Source of the DNA: Thinopyrum elongatum
Taxonomy: Eukaryota; Streptophyta; Magnoliopsida; Poales; Poaceae
Assembly (NCBI GenBank): GCA_011799875.1
Contig: CM022301.1
Span: 217,492,526-217,556,525 of the forward strand
DNA length: 64,000 bases
Direction of reading: 5' to 3'
Below, piece after piece: positions 42,001 to 53,004 of this stretch (the first letter of the stretch is position 1; each line of letters starts with the position of its first letter). Below the pieces are notes generated by a model. The model saw nothing but the letters and a program-made list of their open reading frames with translations. It did not search any database and was not told where the DNA came from. A program made the translations under genes and the position numbers.

Positions 42001-43471
42001 CTTAGCAACCACTCTTGTTGTGATCATAACAAAAGAACTCGCTTTGCCTACGAACGACATGTAGTTACCGCTTCGTCAGCTCTTAGAAACCGCTCCAGAG
42101 AGGTGACCGGGAGGCGATTTTCTTGCCTTCTCTCAACATCGACGATGCTATGGGTCCTCGTCCTCTCCATCTGTCGTTCCAGCGGTGGGACAGGGTAGAC
42201 ACCTTGATAATTTCTCTCTGGTACGAAGATAGGACGCGCGTAGTTTGCTTTTCAGAGGTGCTGCATCAATGGTGGGGCGACGCCATGTCAAAATAATCTG
42301 CTTCTCCTCTTCCCCCATCTCGGTGGCGCTCTAATGGGCGGTGCCGAGAAGCAGGTGGCTTTATCTTCTTGCCGGTCGCTGGATCCAAGAGATTTGTGTC
42401 CGGTGGTCGGCGCATGACAATCTCCCGGGTGGCATAGATCGGTTGTTGCATTTGTGCCTGGTGTCTTGTAGTGGGGTGTGTGGACGGTGGCAAGCCTCTT
42501 CTTCGACCGCATTGTATGAAGTTGACGGCACTGGGATATAGCGGACAAGGGGAAGACCCAGGTTGACATGCCACAAAACCTTAGTCTCGTCGCTTATGGC
42601 GGTTCGGTTCATTAGCTCAAAAAGCATCCTCGTATGCGAAGGTGCTCCTCCAAATCTATGTATGACAACACTTCCCCTCTTTCTTCAGTGTTGCCTCGGC
42701 GACGAAGGACAACGGCGGGTAACATTTCAGCGTGGCACAAGATTCCGACGAACTGAAATTCTAGTTTTATTTCTTGTGGAGTCTTTGGTGCAATATTGTA
42801 AAACATCTATATATGTGTTCTTCTAGTGACCATGTCTATACTCTTTGTAATCCGTTCGTGTAATGAAATATATGTGGTTACTTATCATAAAAAACTTGCT
42901 TTGCCTAGCCTTAAACCATGAGTGACGAGTAGATGGTAGAACATTAAGTTCATGTCATGACCAATGTCAACCGCCTTCATAGCGCGACAACTTCAAAATT
43001 ATCTAGCTCAACGTACTACCGCAGCCCCTTCCATGCTTTTAGAGGAGTCGGCAACCGAGTGGTACGATCCAATCGGACACGAGGAAGGAGTCCTCTAGGA
43101 AGCGTGACCGATGGCATACATTGCTCCTAAAAATCTCATGTACTGAGCAGCGACAAACACTGACGCGAAGTGATGCCATTGAGCCTCGCCGGTGAGGGGA
43201 ATGGCCAACATGTCCATCGGCCACATCGGGACTCCGTGAACAACTCAGGTGTTGTTCCCATGCAGGGACGATGCCATGGCGCCGTTGCTGCGTGGCGTGG
43301 CTAGCTGGGCCTATGGTTTCCTCCAGTGCTCGAGGAAGGGCATGGGTGATGGCCATGACAACACCAATATAGGAGGAGATGTCGCCATCATGTGTCGATG
43401 GCGTCTGCATCGGCTAACAAAGCATGGATTTCGCCCTAATGTAAGTCCAACAAACATGAATACCATCAGAG
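42001..43471. other. Unassigned sequence with a possible non-LTR tail near 42,895
   Basis: No supported gene. 42,280-42,890 ends in CTCTTTGTAATCCGTTCGTG, TAATGAAATATATGTGG and ATAAAAAA (42,887-42,894), which resembles a short non-LTR retrotransposon tail. No duplication was identified. 42,900-43,470 shows nothing recognisable. Confidence 0.3.
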
Positions 43472-44198
43472 CAAAGGGATGGCAATGGGAAGGGTATGGG
43501 CAGGTACATCCCCCATCTGCCCAGACCCACAGAAACTTTCTATACCCACTCACTTCAATACCCATGGCCACAAATTAACACCCATACCCATACCCATCGG
43601 GTATCCTATACCCAATGGGTACAATATATAACATTTACATTTTGAAAAAGTAGAGAAATGAGTCGAAAATTCAATTGATGATGCCAAGCGGTCTAGCAAC
43701 GACGCTACCTCCTTCGGTGGCTGATCTCTTGGACGCGGAAAGGGAGTATGAGCAGCAGTTGGTGGAATTCCGACGCAATGAAAGGCGGCGATGGGAACTG
43801 GGGATCGCTGGATTGAGTGTTGCAATACCGTCTGATGGTGAAGAGTCAAGATTTCATTATTTCGATGAGTCGCATATGATGTAGGAGGAGTGTCGAGCTG
43901 GTGGTTGCAGGCCGATGAGCTATGGCTGGTTTAGGGAATAAGGGATTTTGGTTTGTGCCATAAGAGTTGGATGTTGACCACACATGTCATATGAGTTATT
44001 TTCATTTATTAATTTTCCTGGCTATCTATTGGGTTACCCATGGGCGCAATTTTATACCCATATCCTACCCATATATTTTACGGATATGGATACCCATTAC
44101 CCATGAGTACAAAATCTTGCCAAGTTTTGCCCATGCCCGTCGTTTTTGGGCAGGGTACTCGTGTGTACCCATACCCATGGGTAAAAATGGCATCCCTG
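43472..44198. mobile_element. Non-autonomous hAT-like element with TACCCAT-rich ends
   Basis: Ends CAAAGGGATGGCAATGGG (left) and, reverse complement, CAGGGATGCCATTTTTACCC (right) match the CA(G/A)GGATGgCA terminal repeat typical of grass hAT elements. Both ends carry dense degenerate ACCCATACCCAT repeats (43,500-43,625 and 44,030-44,185). The middle holds a short open frame (43675-43884, LDAEREYEQQLVEFRRNERR) of unknown nature, perhaps a transposase remnant. An 8-bp duplication was looked for and not found. 727 bp. Confidence 0.65.
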
Positions 44199-44867
44199 AA
44201 CAGTCTAGAAATGATGAAGTGTGTCATCATCGAGGTCCACTACCCTAGAGAGGGAGTTGCGTCTCATCGCCGACAAAGAAGGGAGATATTGGGCGTCACC
44301 AACCTCATCACTATAAAAGATGACCTCATCCATCCATCCTCGCTACACCGACAAGGAGAGTCGTAACCAGAACGGTCGTCTAGCATTGCTGCGCTAACAT
44401 CTGGGAGCCACGTTGGGCCTCAATCCACCGAGCTCCCACCATCGTGTGCATATTGACTATAGGGCCAGGAGACCGACTTAGATCATACATATGAATAAGG
44501 AAAACATAGAATTGGAGTAGCATGCATCTTGAAACTTACGGGATTGTAAAACGGCTGGAATTTAGATCAAAGAGTGTTTGATAACACATAGAAAACATGA
44601 ATTGTATAGAGATTCCAATAGATGAAAATTTTCTTCAACATTTTTTAAGAGTTCCATTCCTTTGAATCAAACAAACCATGTAGGAAAGATTTGCTAAGGA
44701 TTCAAATCTTTCAAAAACCGCATGGAATTCCATTGAATCAAAAGGAGTGCATTATGTAGAAGTTACTGTCAATGATAGATATCTTCATCTTTAGTTGTAG
44801 CATGTGATTAGAAAGTATGCTCGATCAGGTGTGTTTTTGTGTGAGGGTTCGTGTATTGGTGCTCGTA
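44199..44867. other. Unassigned AT-rich sequence with MITE-like stretch
   Basis: No gene. 44,560-44,755 is an AT-rich stretch with GGAATTCCATTGAATCAAAA and related inverted segments (TTCCATTCCTTTGAATCAAA), typical of decayed foldback MITEs. Boundaries are not clear. Confidence 0.3.
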
Positions 44868-45246
44868 TCTTCTATATCAAAATAGCTAACCCCACTAACT
44901 ATTTCTCTCAACATGCAAGCATGCCACATCATCGCACACATGCATGAGAAAAGGCCCAGCCCCACTATCATATGTCTCTCATCATGCAAGCATGCCACTT
45001 CATGAAACATGCATGAAAAAAAGACCAATCTCAACATGGAAACATCTATGAGAATTTTCATTCTATTATACTATTTGTATTTAATAAACATTTTACAACT
45101 ATATAATAATCAAACATAATAAATTAAATGTATTTTTAGTTTTAGCTTTTTATATTATTACTTCAAATATTCATGTTTCATACAACGAATCACATTGAAA
45201 TATGTTGCAAAATATTCTCGCAACAACGTATGTGGTATCATCTAGT
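44868..45246 (+). mobile_element. Candidate short Helitron
   Basis: Starts TCTTCTATATCAAAA preceded by A, and ends with the degenerate hairpin region CTCGCAACAACGTATGTGG followed by TATCATCTAGT and then T. Grass Helitrons begin with TC, insert between A and T, and end in a hairpin plus CTAGT. The stem here has decayed. Inside are two tandem, roughly 65-bp imperfect copies (about 44,904-44,970 and 44,975-45,037) of CATGCAAGCATGCCAC. 379 bp, no coding capacity. Confidence 0.5.
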
Positions 45247-45805
45247 TAGTATAATGGCAACTAAAAAGTTTCAGCTCTTAATGATTGATGATTAACAAAT
45301 AAATAAACCACACCAAACCAAAGAAAAGAAAGGAAGAAATTAAAGATTCAAAACGAAGCGAAAACGTGCTACCTTGTCTGGTTGCCACTGTCCTCTGTCC
45401 TGAGCTGATTGACCATTTAAGGTGTGCACTAACCGCAATTAAAATGCAAAACTACAAGAAAACACATAGCAGGTGAAAAGTGTCGCACGGAGACACCACC
45501 GTGACCGTGAAGGCATAATAAATCTTGGCCCTTTTTTTTTGCTGAATCATGGTGCTAACTAACAGGTAGAATGTGCCAGCCAGGTTGGGTAATAGGCGGC
45601 AGTAATGAGGCTCACCTGCTGCAGCTGCAGACTCTGCACAATATCACGGTCCATCAATAATGACTCAAATCTGTGTCCAAGAACTGAGGGTCCGTTTCAA
45701 CCGCCTCATCGAGGAAATTTGAAGAAATTTCATGAATTGGTTCGATTATAAGCGGTGAGAATTCATGGTTCGAGACGGAGCTAGGCTGGGAATGTGGTCA
45801 ACTCA
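45247..45805. other. Unassigned low-copy sequence
   Basis: No gene or repeat recognised. A T9 run lies at about 45,532. Open frames are short and without domains. Confidence 0.35.
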
Positions 45806-45945
45806 GGGCCTGTTCGGAGACTCTCCGCTCCCCAAGTCCGCTCCGGGAGTTGGTGGAGCTGCAGCTAAAATTGACGGAGCGGGGACAAAGGAGCTCCATA
45901 GATTCTGAGATTTCAGGGAGCCGGAGGACTGCCGAACAGCTCCTC
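45806..45945. mobile_element. Candidate small MITE
   Basis: GGGCCTGTTCGGAGACTCTCC at the left and, in reverse, GAGGAGCTGTTCGGCAGTCC at the right share CTGTTCGG and form short inverted ends around about 140 bp. The arrangement is common in grass MITEs of the hAT or Mutator type. The flanking duplication is not clear. Confidence 0.4.
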
Positions 45946-46222
45946 AGAGAAAATATGTACTATGTGAAGTGAGAACGCCCCTCGATGACAAGTGAGAATG
46001 TGATTCATGCATCTGCGAAACTGGGCACTTGATCCCAGAAGGATTATAAAACCAGTGTATCGTTTTGTTGACTTTGCTAGTATTAATTTTTTTCCTTTGA
46101 CAAGTGATGACTCTGATTTTTATATCCTGTGGGGAAAAAGAACCTGTTCCCCCGTATGACTGGTGAAGCAAAAATGGATCAGTGGCCTGAAAATAAGGAA
46201 GGCAAGATCCCTGAAAATAATA

Positions 46223-46315
46223 CTCCCTTCATCTCAAAATAAGTGTCTCAACTTTGTACTAGCTCTAGTACAAATTTGTACTAAGCTCAAGACACTTATT
46301 TTGGGACGGAGGGAG
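46223..46315. mobile_element. Stowaway-type MITE (Tc1/mariner)
   Basis: CTCCCTTCATCTCAAAATAA pairs with TTATTTTGGGACGGAGGGAG as long terminal inverted repeats (about 26 bases, few mismatches). The 93-bp unit is flanked by the TA duplication (46221-46222 and 46316-46317). CTCCCTCCGTCCCAAAATAA is the classic grass Stowaway end. Confidence 0.92.
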
Positions 46316-46317
46316 TA

Positions 46318-47630
46318 GACAGCAATACTTTAGCTTTCAAGTTTCAGCAACAGCAACAGGCAGCAACGCAAACCAAATGCTAATACTACTACTGCAGATC
46401 AGTTTGTTGGTTTCTTCTTATGGGATATCAGACAATGTGGGGCGTCACACGGACTGGTATCCCTGGCAGAAAAGTAGTAGTAATAGCATAACTGCAGTTC
46501 TTTGACGCGCAATTTATTCTTTATTGCCGGTACATTTGTGTTTGAGCGACATATAACCTTTATGTTAATCCTTATTAAAATGCATCCAAAAAAGCTAAAT
46601 ACCAGCAAAGGGGGCCTTTCTTGACTCTCTGTTCTAACCAGCTGACGAGTTTTATTGTTTCAGAAAGTTTGGCCGACACTTTAAATTTCAAATACTACTC
46701 TGCAGCTGTGTCCAAGGTCTTGTCAGCAAACAAAAACCAATAGGAAGTTAACAAATGCATGCAAATCCGATCGGATGTCCAGAGGTTGCTCCCTGATTTG
46801 GAAATGAACTCGTCTTCTTCGATGCTTCCATGCTTAGGGAATTTTGTTTAGAAAATGTTGTGGTCGATGGAAACGGTCCCACGGCATGTGCAACCTCCAG
46901 CTGCTCAAAACAGTTTCCACGGCATGTGTAAGATCAGGGCCTTCAGTAAAATATGAGGGCAAGCTGAACATTTGCTTTGGACCATTTCTACAAACTAAGA
47001 TAATTTTTTTTAATTAAACTAATTCATTGACATCAGAGCCTAAGCCTGCGTTGGCAAGCAATGATGCTGCACAGCTTTAGCCTTTTTTCCCCCTTGCAAT
47101 AGCTACAGATTTAACTATAGAGCCTAAAAGGGAGGTAGCACATGTGCAAAGCATTCGTTTGAACTCAAATCTGGAAATTTCGAAGAGAAAATCTAGTGCC
47201 GGTGAAGGAGATAAAACGCTCTTAATTTGGCCAGAGAAGATGGGGCTTGCACCACTACTGTTTCCTATGGCCGTGGCTACAAAGAAGTTAGTTGTCGAGC
47301 ATCCAAAAGGAAAAGATTAGTTGGCAACGGAAGGCCAAAAGTTTAAAGTAAGCGTATAGCAGTGCTCGTTGTCTACGGGTTCGGCGACAACATGTTCGGC
47401 TCCTTGGGAATTTAGTAGCAAATCCAAAAGTTCAGTTCCTCTTGTCGGCAGAGGAACTGAACTCTTGCAGATCAAATTTCAGTAGCAATCACTAAACAGA
47501 GAACCGCCCCGTTTTCATTATTTGTATGGATGGATCAAACTTGAGTAGCAAATCCAAAAGTTTAAAGTAAGCGTATAGCAGTAGCAATCACTGAAAACTT
47601 GCAGATCAAACTTCAGTAGCAATCACTAAG
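46318..47630. other. Unassigned low-copy sequence
   Basis: No supported gene. Around 47,340-47,625 short phrases recur (AGTTTAAAGTAAGCGTATAG twice; TTCAGTAGCAATCACT, GTAGCAAATCCAAAAG), indicating local duplications of about 200 bp. Confidence 0.4.
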
Positions 47631-47924
47631 ATGCAGGCTCCTGGTGGTCTCTCGCTGAAACTCATGGCAGAGAAGGTGATGGCGACACTATCACTGAAGG
47701 TGCGATCGCCAAGTTTGCTGATTTTATTCCACGGGCAGCTCCCTCGTATCGGTGCCAGTGCTCTCTCTGCTCTCTTCCGGCTGGACTGCGAGCTGGCAAC
47801 GGCGGCTGAAGACGCGCTACTCCAGCACGGTGGAGCCGATGGACGGACCACGAGCTCGATGCCGTGGCTGAAGTCTGAGCGTCACTGTGGTAGTACTGCT
47901 TGGATTGAGCTCTCCTTGTTCTGA
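47631..47924 (+). CDS. Unrecognised 97-codon ORF in low-copy sequence
   Basis: A GC-rich open frame starting MQAPGGLSLKLMAEKVMATL and ending TAWIELSLF. The composition differs from the AT-rich surroundings. No domain, signal peptide or membrane segment is evident, and an overlapping minus-strand frame (47851-47606) is equally open, so coding is uncertain. It could be a gene fragment carried into the island or chance. Confidence 0.2.
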   Translation: MQAPGGLSLKLMAEKVMATLSLKVRSPSLLILFHGQLPRIGASALSALFRLDCELATAAEDALLQHGGADGRTTSSMPWLKSERHCGSTAWIELSLF

Positions 47925-48211
47925 TGTTAGTGCAACTATTTTGGCTGGCAAGAGCATCTCTGGCGGATCTCCTAAAAACTTATAGTGGAGTAAATTTTCT
48001 ACTTTACTATAAACTGCACTTAGCCAATCATTTAAATTCTATAAGGGAGTAAACGCCAAAAATTTCCCCGGGGCGCCAAAATATACTCGGCGCCCGCTCG
48101 GCCGAGTAAAACTCGTCCCGCCACTTTCTCTGCCCGCGCGGTTGCGTCCTTCTCGCCGCCGCCCCACGCGCCGCCATCGCCACCGATGACCGCCCCCGTT
48201 CATACATAGCT
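47925..48211. other. Short unassigned stretch with a MITE-like end
   Basis: AGAGCATCTCTGGCGGATCTCC at about 47,951 is close to the GAGCATCTCCAGC... end found on many grass MITEs and transposons. The other end was not found. The rest is GC-rich and non-coding. Confidence 0.3.
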
Positions 48212-49021
48212 TGTGAGTGGTGTGAGTGGGATTACAGTTTAGTCCCACCCCAAAAGTTGAGTGAGACTTGCACCTCTTTATAAGGTGAGCTATTCTATCA
48301 CTTGTATGAGCATGAGAAGAGGAGACCTACACGCGCTCCTCCTCCTCGCTCGCCTCGTCGCGCCGCGGATTGCGGGATTGAGCCGAGCCGAGGACAAAGC
48401 TATGCACGTTGTCTATATTTTTGCTGCTCGGGAAAAATTAATGAGTCTTTAATTAATAATTAACGGACGCGTTAATTACTGAACCGTTTCCGATTCTTTT
48501 GGATCGCGACTCGTACGTGGGGTTTACTCCCACGACCTACCCGGCCTGCATTATATAGTCAGACAGACGTCTACCCTAGATGCCGTCGCATAGTATGGTT
48601 TCGCACCACCATCCCTCCTTTCGGCGTGCACCGCGAGAAGGGACAGCACGCCTCCGGAACTCTGCCTCTCGTGATCCTGTACGGGAGAGGGGCGATCAGG
48701 TTTTTGGGGAGCGCACTCGCGTGACTGCTGGCAGCGAGGGCTTCGCGGACGACGACTTCTTCCCTGACCTCGGCAAGCTCTTCCTCAATGACATGGGCAA
48801 CAACCTCAACGCCAACGGTGCTGCTGCTCCCGTTGCACCGTATGTTGTCCTTCCTGTTCGAGATCGTGGTAGAATTCATGTTTCTAGTATGTGCCCTAGA
48901 TTCGACCTGTTCATCTACTATGCTAGTCCACATGATTAGTTTAATCTCTGTTATTGTCGTCATGACTTATTCTGTGTTTATTCGAACTAAATCTCGTAGT
49001 AATTTGCTCATATATTTAACA
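48212..49021 (+). mobile_element. Element G: 5' LTR-like region
   Basis: The region includes GGTTTAGTCCCACC-like sequence (48,235), a TATA box (GCATTATATAGTC, about 48548-48560), a transcribed-looking GC-rich part and an AT-rich end CATATATTTAACA. The internal sequence then starts ATCCAAAAACCTGATTAT. The 5' start (TGTGAGTGG at 48212) is a guess, since no second LTR is available for comparison. Confidence 0.55.
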
Positions 49022-49029
49022 ATCCAAAA

Positions 49030-49698
49030 ACCTGATTATACGCAATTTACTCCGAGTGGTTTTGCTGCACATCTGAAGCCATCTACCTTTAAGGGGGTGC
49101 AATATAAGATGTGGCGCACGAGAGTAGTCTACTGGTTCCAAACCATGTACTGTTATGACGCCACCAAGGGCAAGCCTGAGGGCAATCTTAATCCTGCACA
49201 GCAGGAAGCTTTTGAGAAGATCGATGCCCTCTTTAAGGGCGCCCTTCTGAGTGTTCTTGACGATTCCATCGTGGATTCGTATATGTCGTTTGACAACGGC
49301 AAGGACATGTGGGCTGCGCTCGAGACCAAGTTTGGGGCCTCAGACGCCGGCAGCGAGTTGTACGTCATGGAGCAATTCTATGACTACAAGATGGCTGATG
49401 AGCGCTCTGTTGTTCAGCAAGCTCATGAGATACAGTTGCTCGCAAAGGAACTTGAGTACTTCAAGTGTGTGTTGCCGGAGGCATCATTGCCAAACTTCCA
49501 CCTTCGTGAAACAATTTTGCTACTTCCCTGAAACACAAGAGACAGGAGTTTTCTGTTTCAGATCTCATTGGTACTCTTGATGTTGAAGAGAAGGCGAGAG
49601 CAAAAGACACTCGTGCTCAAGTTACTGAGGGAGCTTCTAGTGCCCACATGGTACAGAAGAAGAACTTCTAGCCCAACAAGTTCAAAAATAACAAGAAC
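49030..49698 (+). pseudogene. Element G: gag, N-terminal part
   Basis: Copia gag (UBN2/Retrotran_gag type): GFAAHLKPSTFKGVQYKMWR, LNPAQQEAFEKIDALFKGAL, YMSFDNGKDMWAALETKFGA and MADERSVVQQAHEIQLLAKE. The frame is open to 49531, where a deletion/frameshift after LPNFHLRET breaks it. It continues in another frame with LKHKRQEFSVSDLIGTLDVE and a TAG stop at 49669. The LINE then interrupts it; the zinc-knuckle part lies beyond the LINE. Confidence 0.82.
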
Positions 49699-49712
49699 AA
49701 AACTCAGGGCAA

Positions 49713-50523
49713 CTTAAACCCCATGGCAGTCATTGAGTACGTCCAGCTATGGGGGTTACTCCAGGGCATCGAGCTCTCTGAGGAGCCGGATAAGCTGGCC
49801 TGGAGGTGGACTATCGACGGCAGCTACTCAGCACGGTCTGCCTACCACGCGCTGTTTCTCGGGGCTGCCACCGCACCCTACTAGCAGCTCATCTGGAAGA
49901 CTTGGGCCCTCTCCAATGCAAAGATCTTCCTCTGGCTCGCTTCCCTCAACCGGTGTTGGACCGCCGACCGCCGCGCACGACACGACCTGCCGCATGACCC
50001 CATCTGCAAACTATGCGGTCAGGACGACGAGACTCTTCACCATCTCCTTGTTGGATGTGTTTTCTCGCGCATTATCTGGCATGACATCTTGGCCTGGTGT
50101 CGCATGCCCACAATACCACCCAACGGCAGTATCGGCTTCTTCGAATGGTGGACCGCGACTAAGACGACTGTGCCGGCAAGCCTACACAAGGGTATCAACT
50201 CCCTAATTATCCTCACTTCTTGGGCCATATGGAAGCACCGCAACGCAATCCTCTTCGACAACGTAACACCCTCCCACGGCACCCTTCTAGACGACATCAA
50301 ACAGGAGGCGAATCTATGGGCAAGAGCCGGCCAAAGGGCTCGATCGGATCATTCATGTAACATAAATTGCAAACTTTGAGGCTGCGCATCCTCCTACTTC
50401 TCTCTGCTCACCCCTGCGCCTGGGCACCGCCATCTAATGTGTACGATGCCCAGGACGCCAACCTTGTATTCTTTCCCAACCTATCAATGGAATGATACGC
50501 AATCTTGTGTATTCGAGAAAAAA
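49713..50523 (+). mobile_element. 5'-truncated LINE inserted in gag of element G
   Basis: A perfect 14-bp duplication AAAACTCAGGGCAA (49699-49712 and 50524-50537) flanks the insert, which ends GAATGATACGCAATCTTGTG, TATTCGAG and a poly(A). The coding part is the C-terminus of ORF2, downstream of RT: WRWTIDGSYSARSAYHALFL, TWALSNAKIFLWLASLNRCW and CKLCGQDDETLHHLLVGCVF, the zf-RVT domain (Cys/His pattern C-x2-C...H-x4-C). Its frame has one TAG near 49,883 and ends near 50,380. The rest of the LINE was lost by 5' truncation, as usual for target-primed insertion. Confidence 0.93.
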
Positions 50524-50530
50524 AAAACTC

Positions 50531-51756
50531 AGGGCAAAGGCAAGTTTGATGCAAAGAACAAGTCATCACATTCTACCAACTTCAAGAAGAATTCTCATAA
50601 GAAGGGGAAGGGACTTTGCCATGTCTACGGTGACCGTAATCACTGGGCTCCGAGATGTCCTAACCGCTTTGAGGAGCACGAACATGAGAAGAGCGGCAAG
50701 TCCGCTAATGTTGTCATCGGTGATACTGATACGAAGGAATCTGGGTACTGTATTTTTCCTACCATCCTTTCAGTATTTCAATCTCCTGATTGGTTAATTG
50801 ACACCGGTGCCATTGTACATGTTTGTGCTGACGCCTCCATGTTTTCTTCTTACCATGTCATAGGGACTTCTCCCGTGCTGATGGGGAACGGGTCACATGC
50901 CATTGTTCAAGGTGTCGGTACGGTCGATCTGAAGTTTACTCTGGGAAAGATCGTGCGTCTGAAGAACATTCATCATGTGCCGTCCATCAATAAGAATCTC
51001 GTCAGCGGTTCCCGTTTATGTCGAGATGGTTTTAAGTTGGTTTTTGAGTCCAATAAAGTTGTAATTTCCAAGTGTGGACAATTTGTTGGAAAAGGCTATG
51101 AGTGCGGAGGCTTGTTCCGCCTATCTTTGTCAGATATTTGCACTAAAGTTATTAATAATGTTTGCCACGATAATGAGTCTAATATTTGGCATTCACGACT
51201 TTGTCATATTAACTTTGGTTGCATGGCACGGCTAGCCAATATGAATTTAATTCCGAAAATCCCTACTGTCAAAGGCTCCAAGTGCCAAGTATGTGTGCAA
51301 GCTAAGCAACCTCACAAGTCCCATAAGACTGCAGAGGCAAGAGACTTGGCACCACTAGAGCTTATACATTCTAATCTTTGTGAGATGAATGGCGTGTTGA
51401 CAAAAGGTGGAAAGAGATACTTCATGACTTTGATTGATGACTCCACTAGATATTGTTATGTGTATCTTCTGAAATCAAAAGATGAGACTTTAACTTTCTT
51501 CATAAACTATAAAGCAGAAGCAGAGAACCAACTTGATCGAAAAATTAAACGGCTAAGGTCTGATCGTGGTGGAGAGTATTTTTCTAATGAATTTGATTTG
51601 TTTTATGTGGAACATGGTATAATCCATGAGAGGACGCCTCCCTACTCACCTCAGTCAAATGGGGTGGCCGAAAGAAAGAACCGAACTCTAACTGATTTGG
51701 TTAACGCCATGTTAGAAACATCGGGTCTCTCCAAGGAATGGTGGGGGAGGCGCTAA
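50531..51756 (+). pseudogene. Element G: gag C-terminus, protease and integrase
   Basis: After the LINE the frame gives a Lys/Asn-rich basic stretch and a degenerate zinc knuckle, CHVYGDRNHWAPRC (second Cys is Tyr). The protease follows with DWLIDTGAIVHVCADAS, then the pre-integrase zinc region (WHSRLCHINFGCMARLANMN, CQVCVQAKQ) and the integrase core: IHSNLCEMNG (first catalytic Asp appears as Asn), MTLIDDSTRYCYVYLLKSKD, LRSDRGGEYFSNEFD and SPQSNGVAERKNRTL. The open frame runs from inside the LINE tail (50437) to 51756. A frameshift there (KEWWGRR) ends it. Confidence 0.9.
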
Positions 51757-53004
51757 TGATTGCGTGTCATGTCCTAAACCGAGTTCCCACAAAGCATAAG
51801 ACCATGACTCCATTTGAGGAATGGGAAAGGAAAATGTTGAAACTCTCTTACCTACGTACTTGGGGTTGTTTGGCGAAAGTCAATATACCATTTCCCAAGA
51901 AGCACAAGCTTGGACCAAAAACCGTGGATTGTGTTCTTCTGGGCTATGCTTTTCATAGCATTGGCTATAGATTTTTGATAATAAAATCTGAGGTATCCGA
52001 CATGCATGTTGGTACGATTATGGAGTCAAATGATGCGAATTTCTTTGAGGGCATATTTCCTATGGAGGATATGTCGAGTTCATCAAATCAGGAGATACCT
52101 ACTCCATCTAGTCAGGAATTAGCTATAATTCCTGAACCCACCATTGCGATGGAACACATTGAGAATCCTGTGTAGGATGACAATGAAACTCCTATAAGGA
52201 GTAAGAGACAGAGGACTACAAAGTCCTTTGGTGATGATTTCATTGTGTACCTCGTGGATGACACACCCAGGACTATTTCAGAAGCCTATGCATCTCCTGA
52301 TGCTGACTACTGGAAGGAAGCTATTCGTAGCGAGATGGATTCCATCTTAGCTAACGGAACCTGGGAGATCACTGACCGTCCTTATGGGTGCAAACCTGTA
52401 TGATGTAAGTGGGTGTTCAAGAAGAAGCTTAGACCTGATGGTACGATTGAAAAGTACAAGGCACGGCTTGTGGCTAGGGGTTATACCCAGAAAGAAGGTG
52501 AAGACTTCTTTGATACTTACTCACCCGTGGCTAGACTAACCACTATTCGGGTGCTGCTATAACTGGCTTCCTCACATGGTCTTCTCGTTCATCAAATGGA
52601 CGTTAAGACGGCTTTCCTCAATGGAGAGTTGAAGGAGGAAATTTACATGGATCAGCCAGATGGTTTTGTAGTACCTGGTCAGGAAGGAAAGGTGTGCAAG
52701 TTATTAAAGTCTTTATATGGCCTTAAAAAAGCTCCCAAGGAGTGGCATGAGAAGTTCGAAAGAACATTAACTGTTGCAGGCTTTGTAGTAAATGATGGTG
52801 ACAAGTGTGTGTACTATCGCCATGGTGGGGGCGAAGGAGTTATTCTTTGTCTGTATGTCGATGACATACTGATCTTTGGGACCAAACTTGATTTAATCAA
52901 GGAGGTTAAGGATTTCTTATCTCGATGTTTTGAGATGAAGGATCTAGGAGTAGCTGATGTTATCTTAAACATCAAGCTGTTGAGACATGAGAATGGTGGG
53001 ATTA
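51738..53004 (+). pseudogene. Element G: integrase C-terminus and reverse transcriptase
   Basis: The shifted frame continues with GEALMIACHVLNRVPTKHKT and ERKMLKLSYLRTWGCLAKVN, then stops: TAG at 52173, TGA at 52402, TAA at 52560. Between and after them lie RT motifs: [80 protein letters not shown] and the catalytic [13 protein letters not shown]. All are in one frame, so only stop codons separate them. It is interrupted at 53004 by a solo LTR. Confidence 0.9.

Noticed and set aside
43500..44185. Repeated CCCAT units considered as a CRISPR array or telomere-like DNA
   Set aside because: Units are degenerate and without spacers, and they sit in the subterminal parts of a hAT-like element; plant telomere repeat is TTTAGGG.
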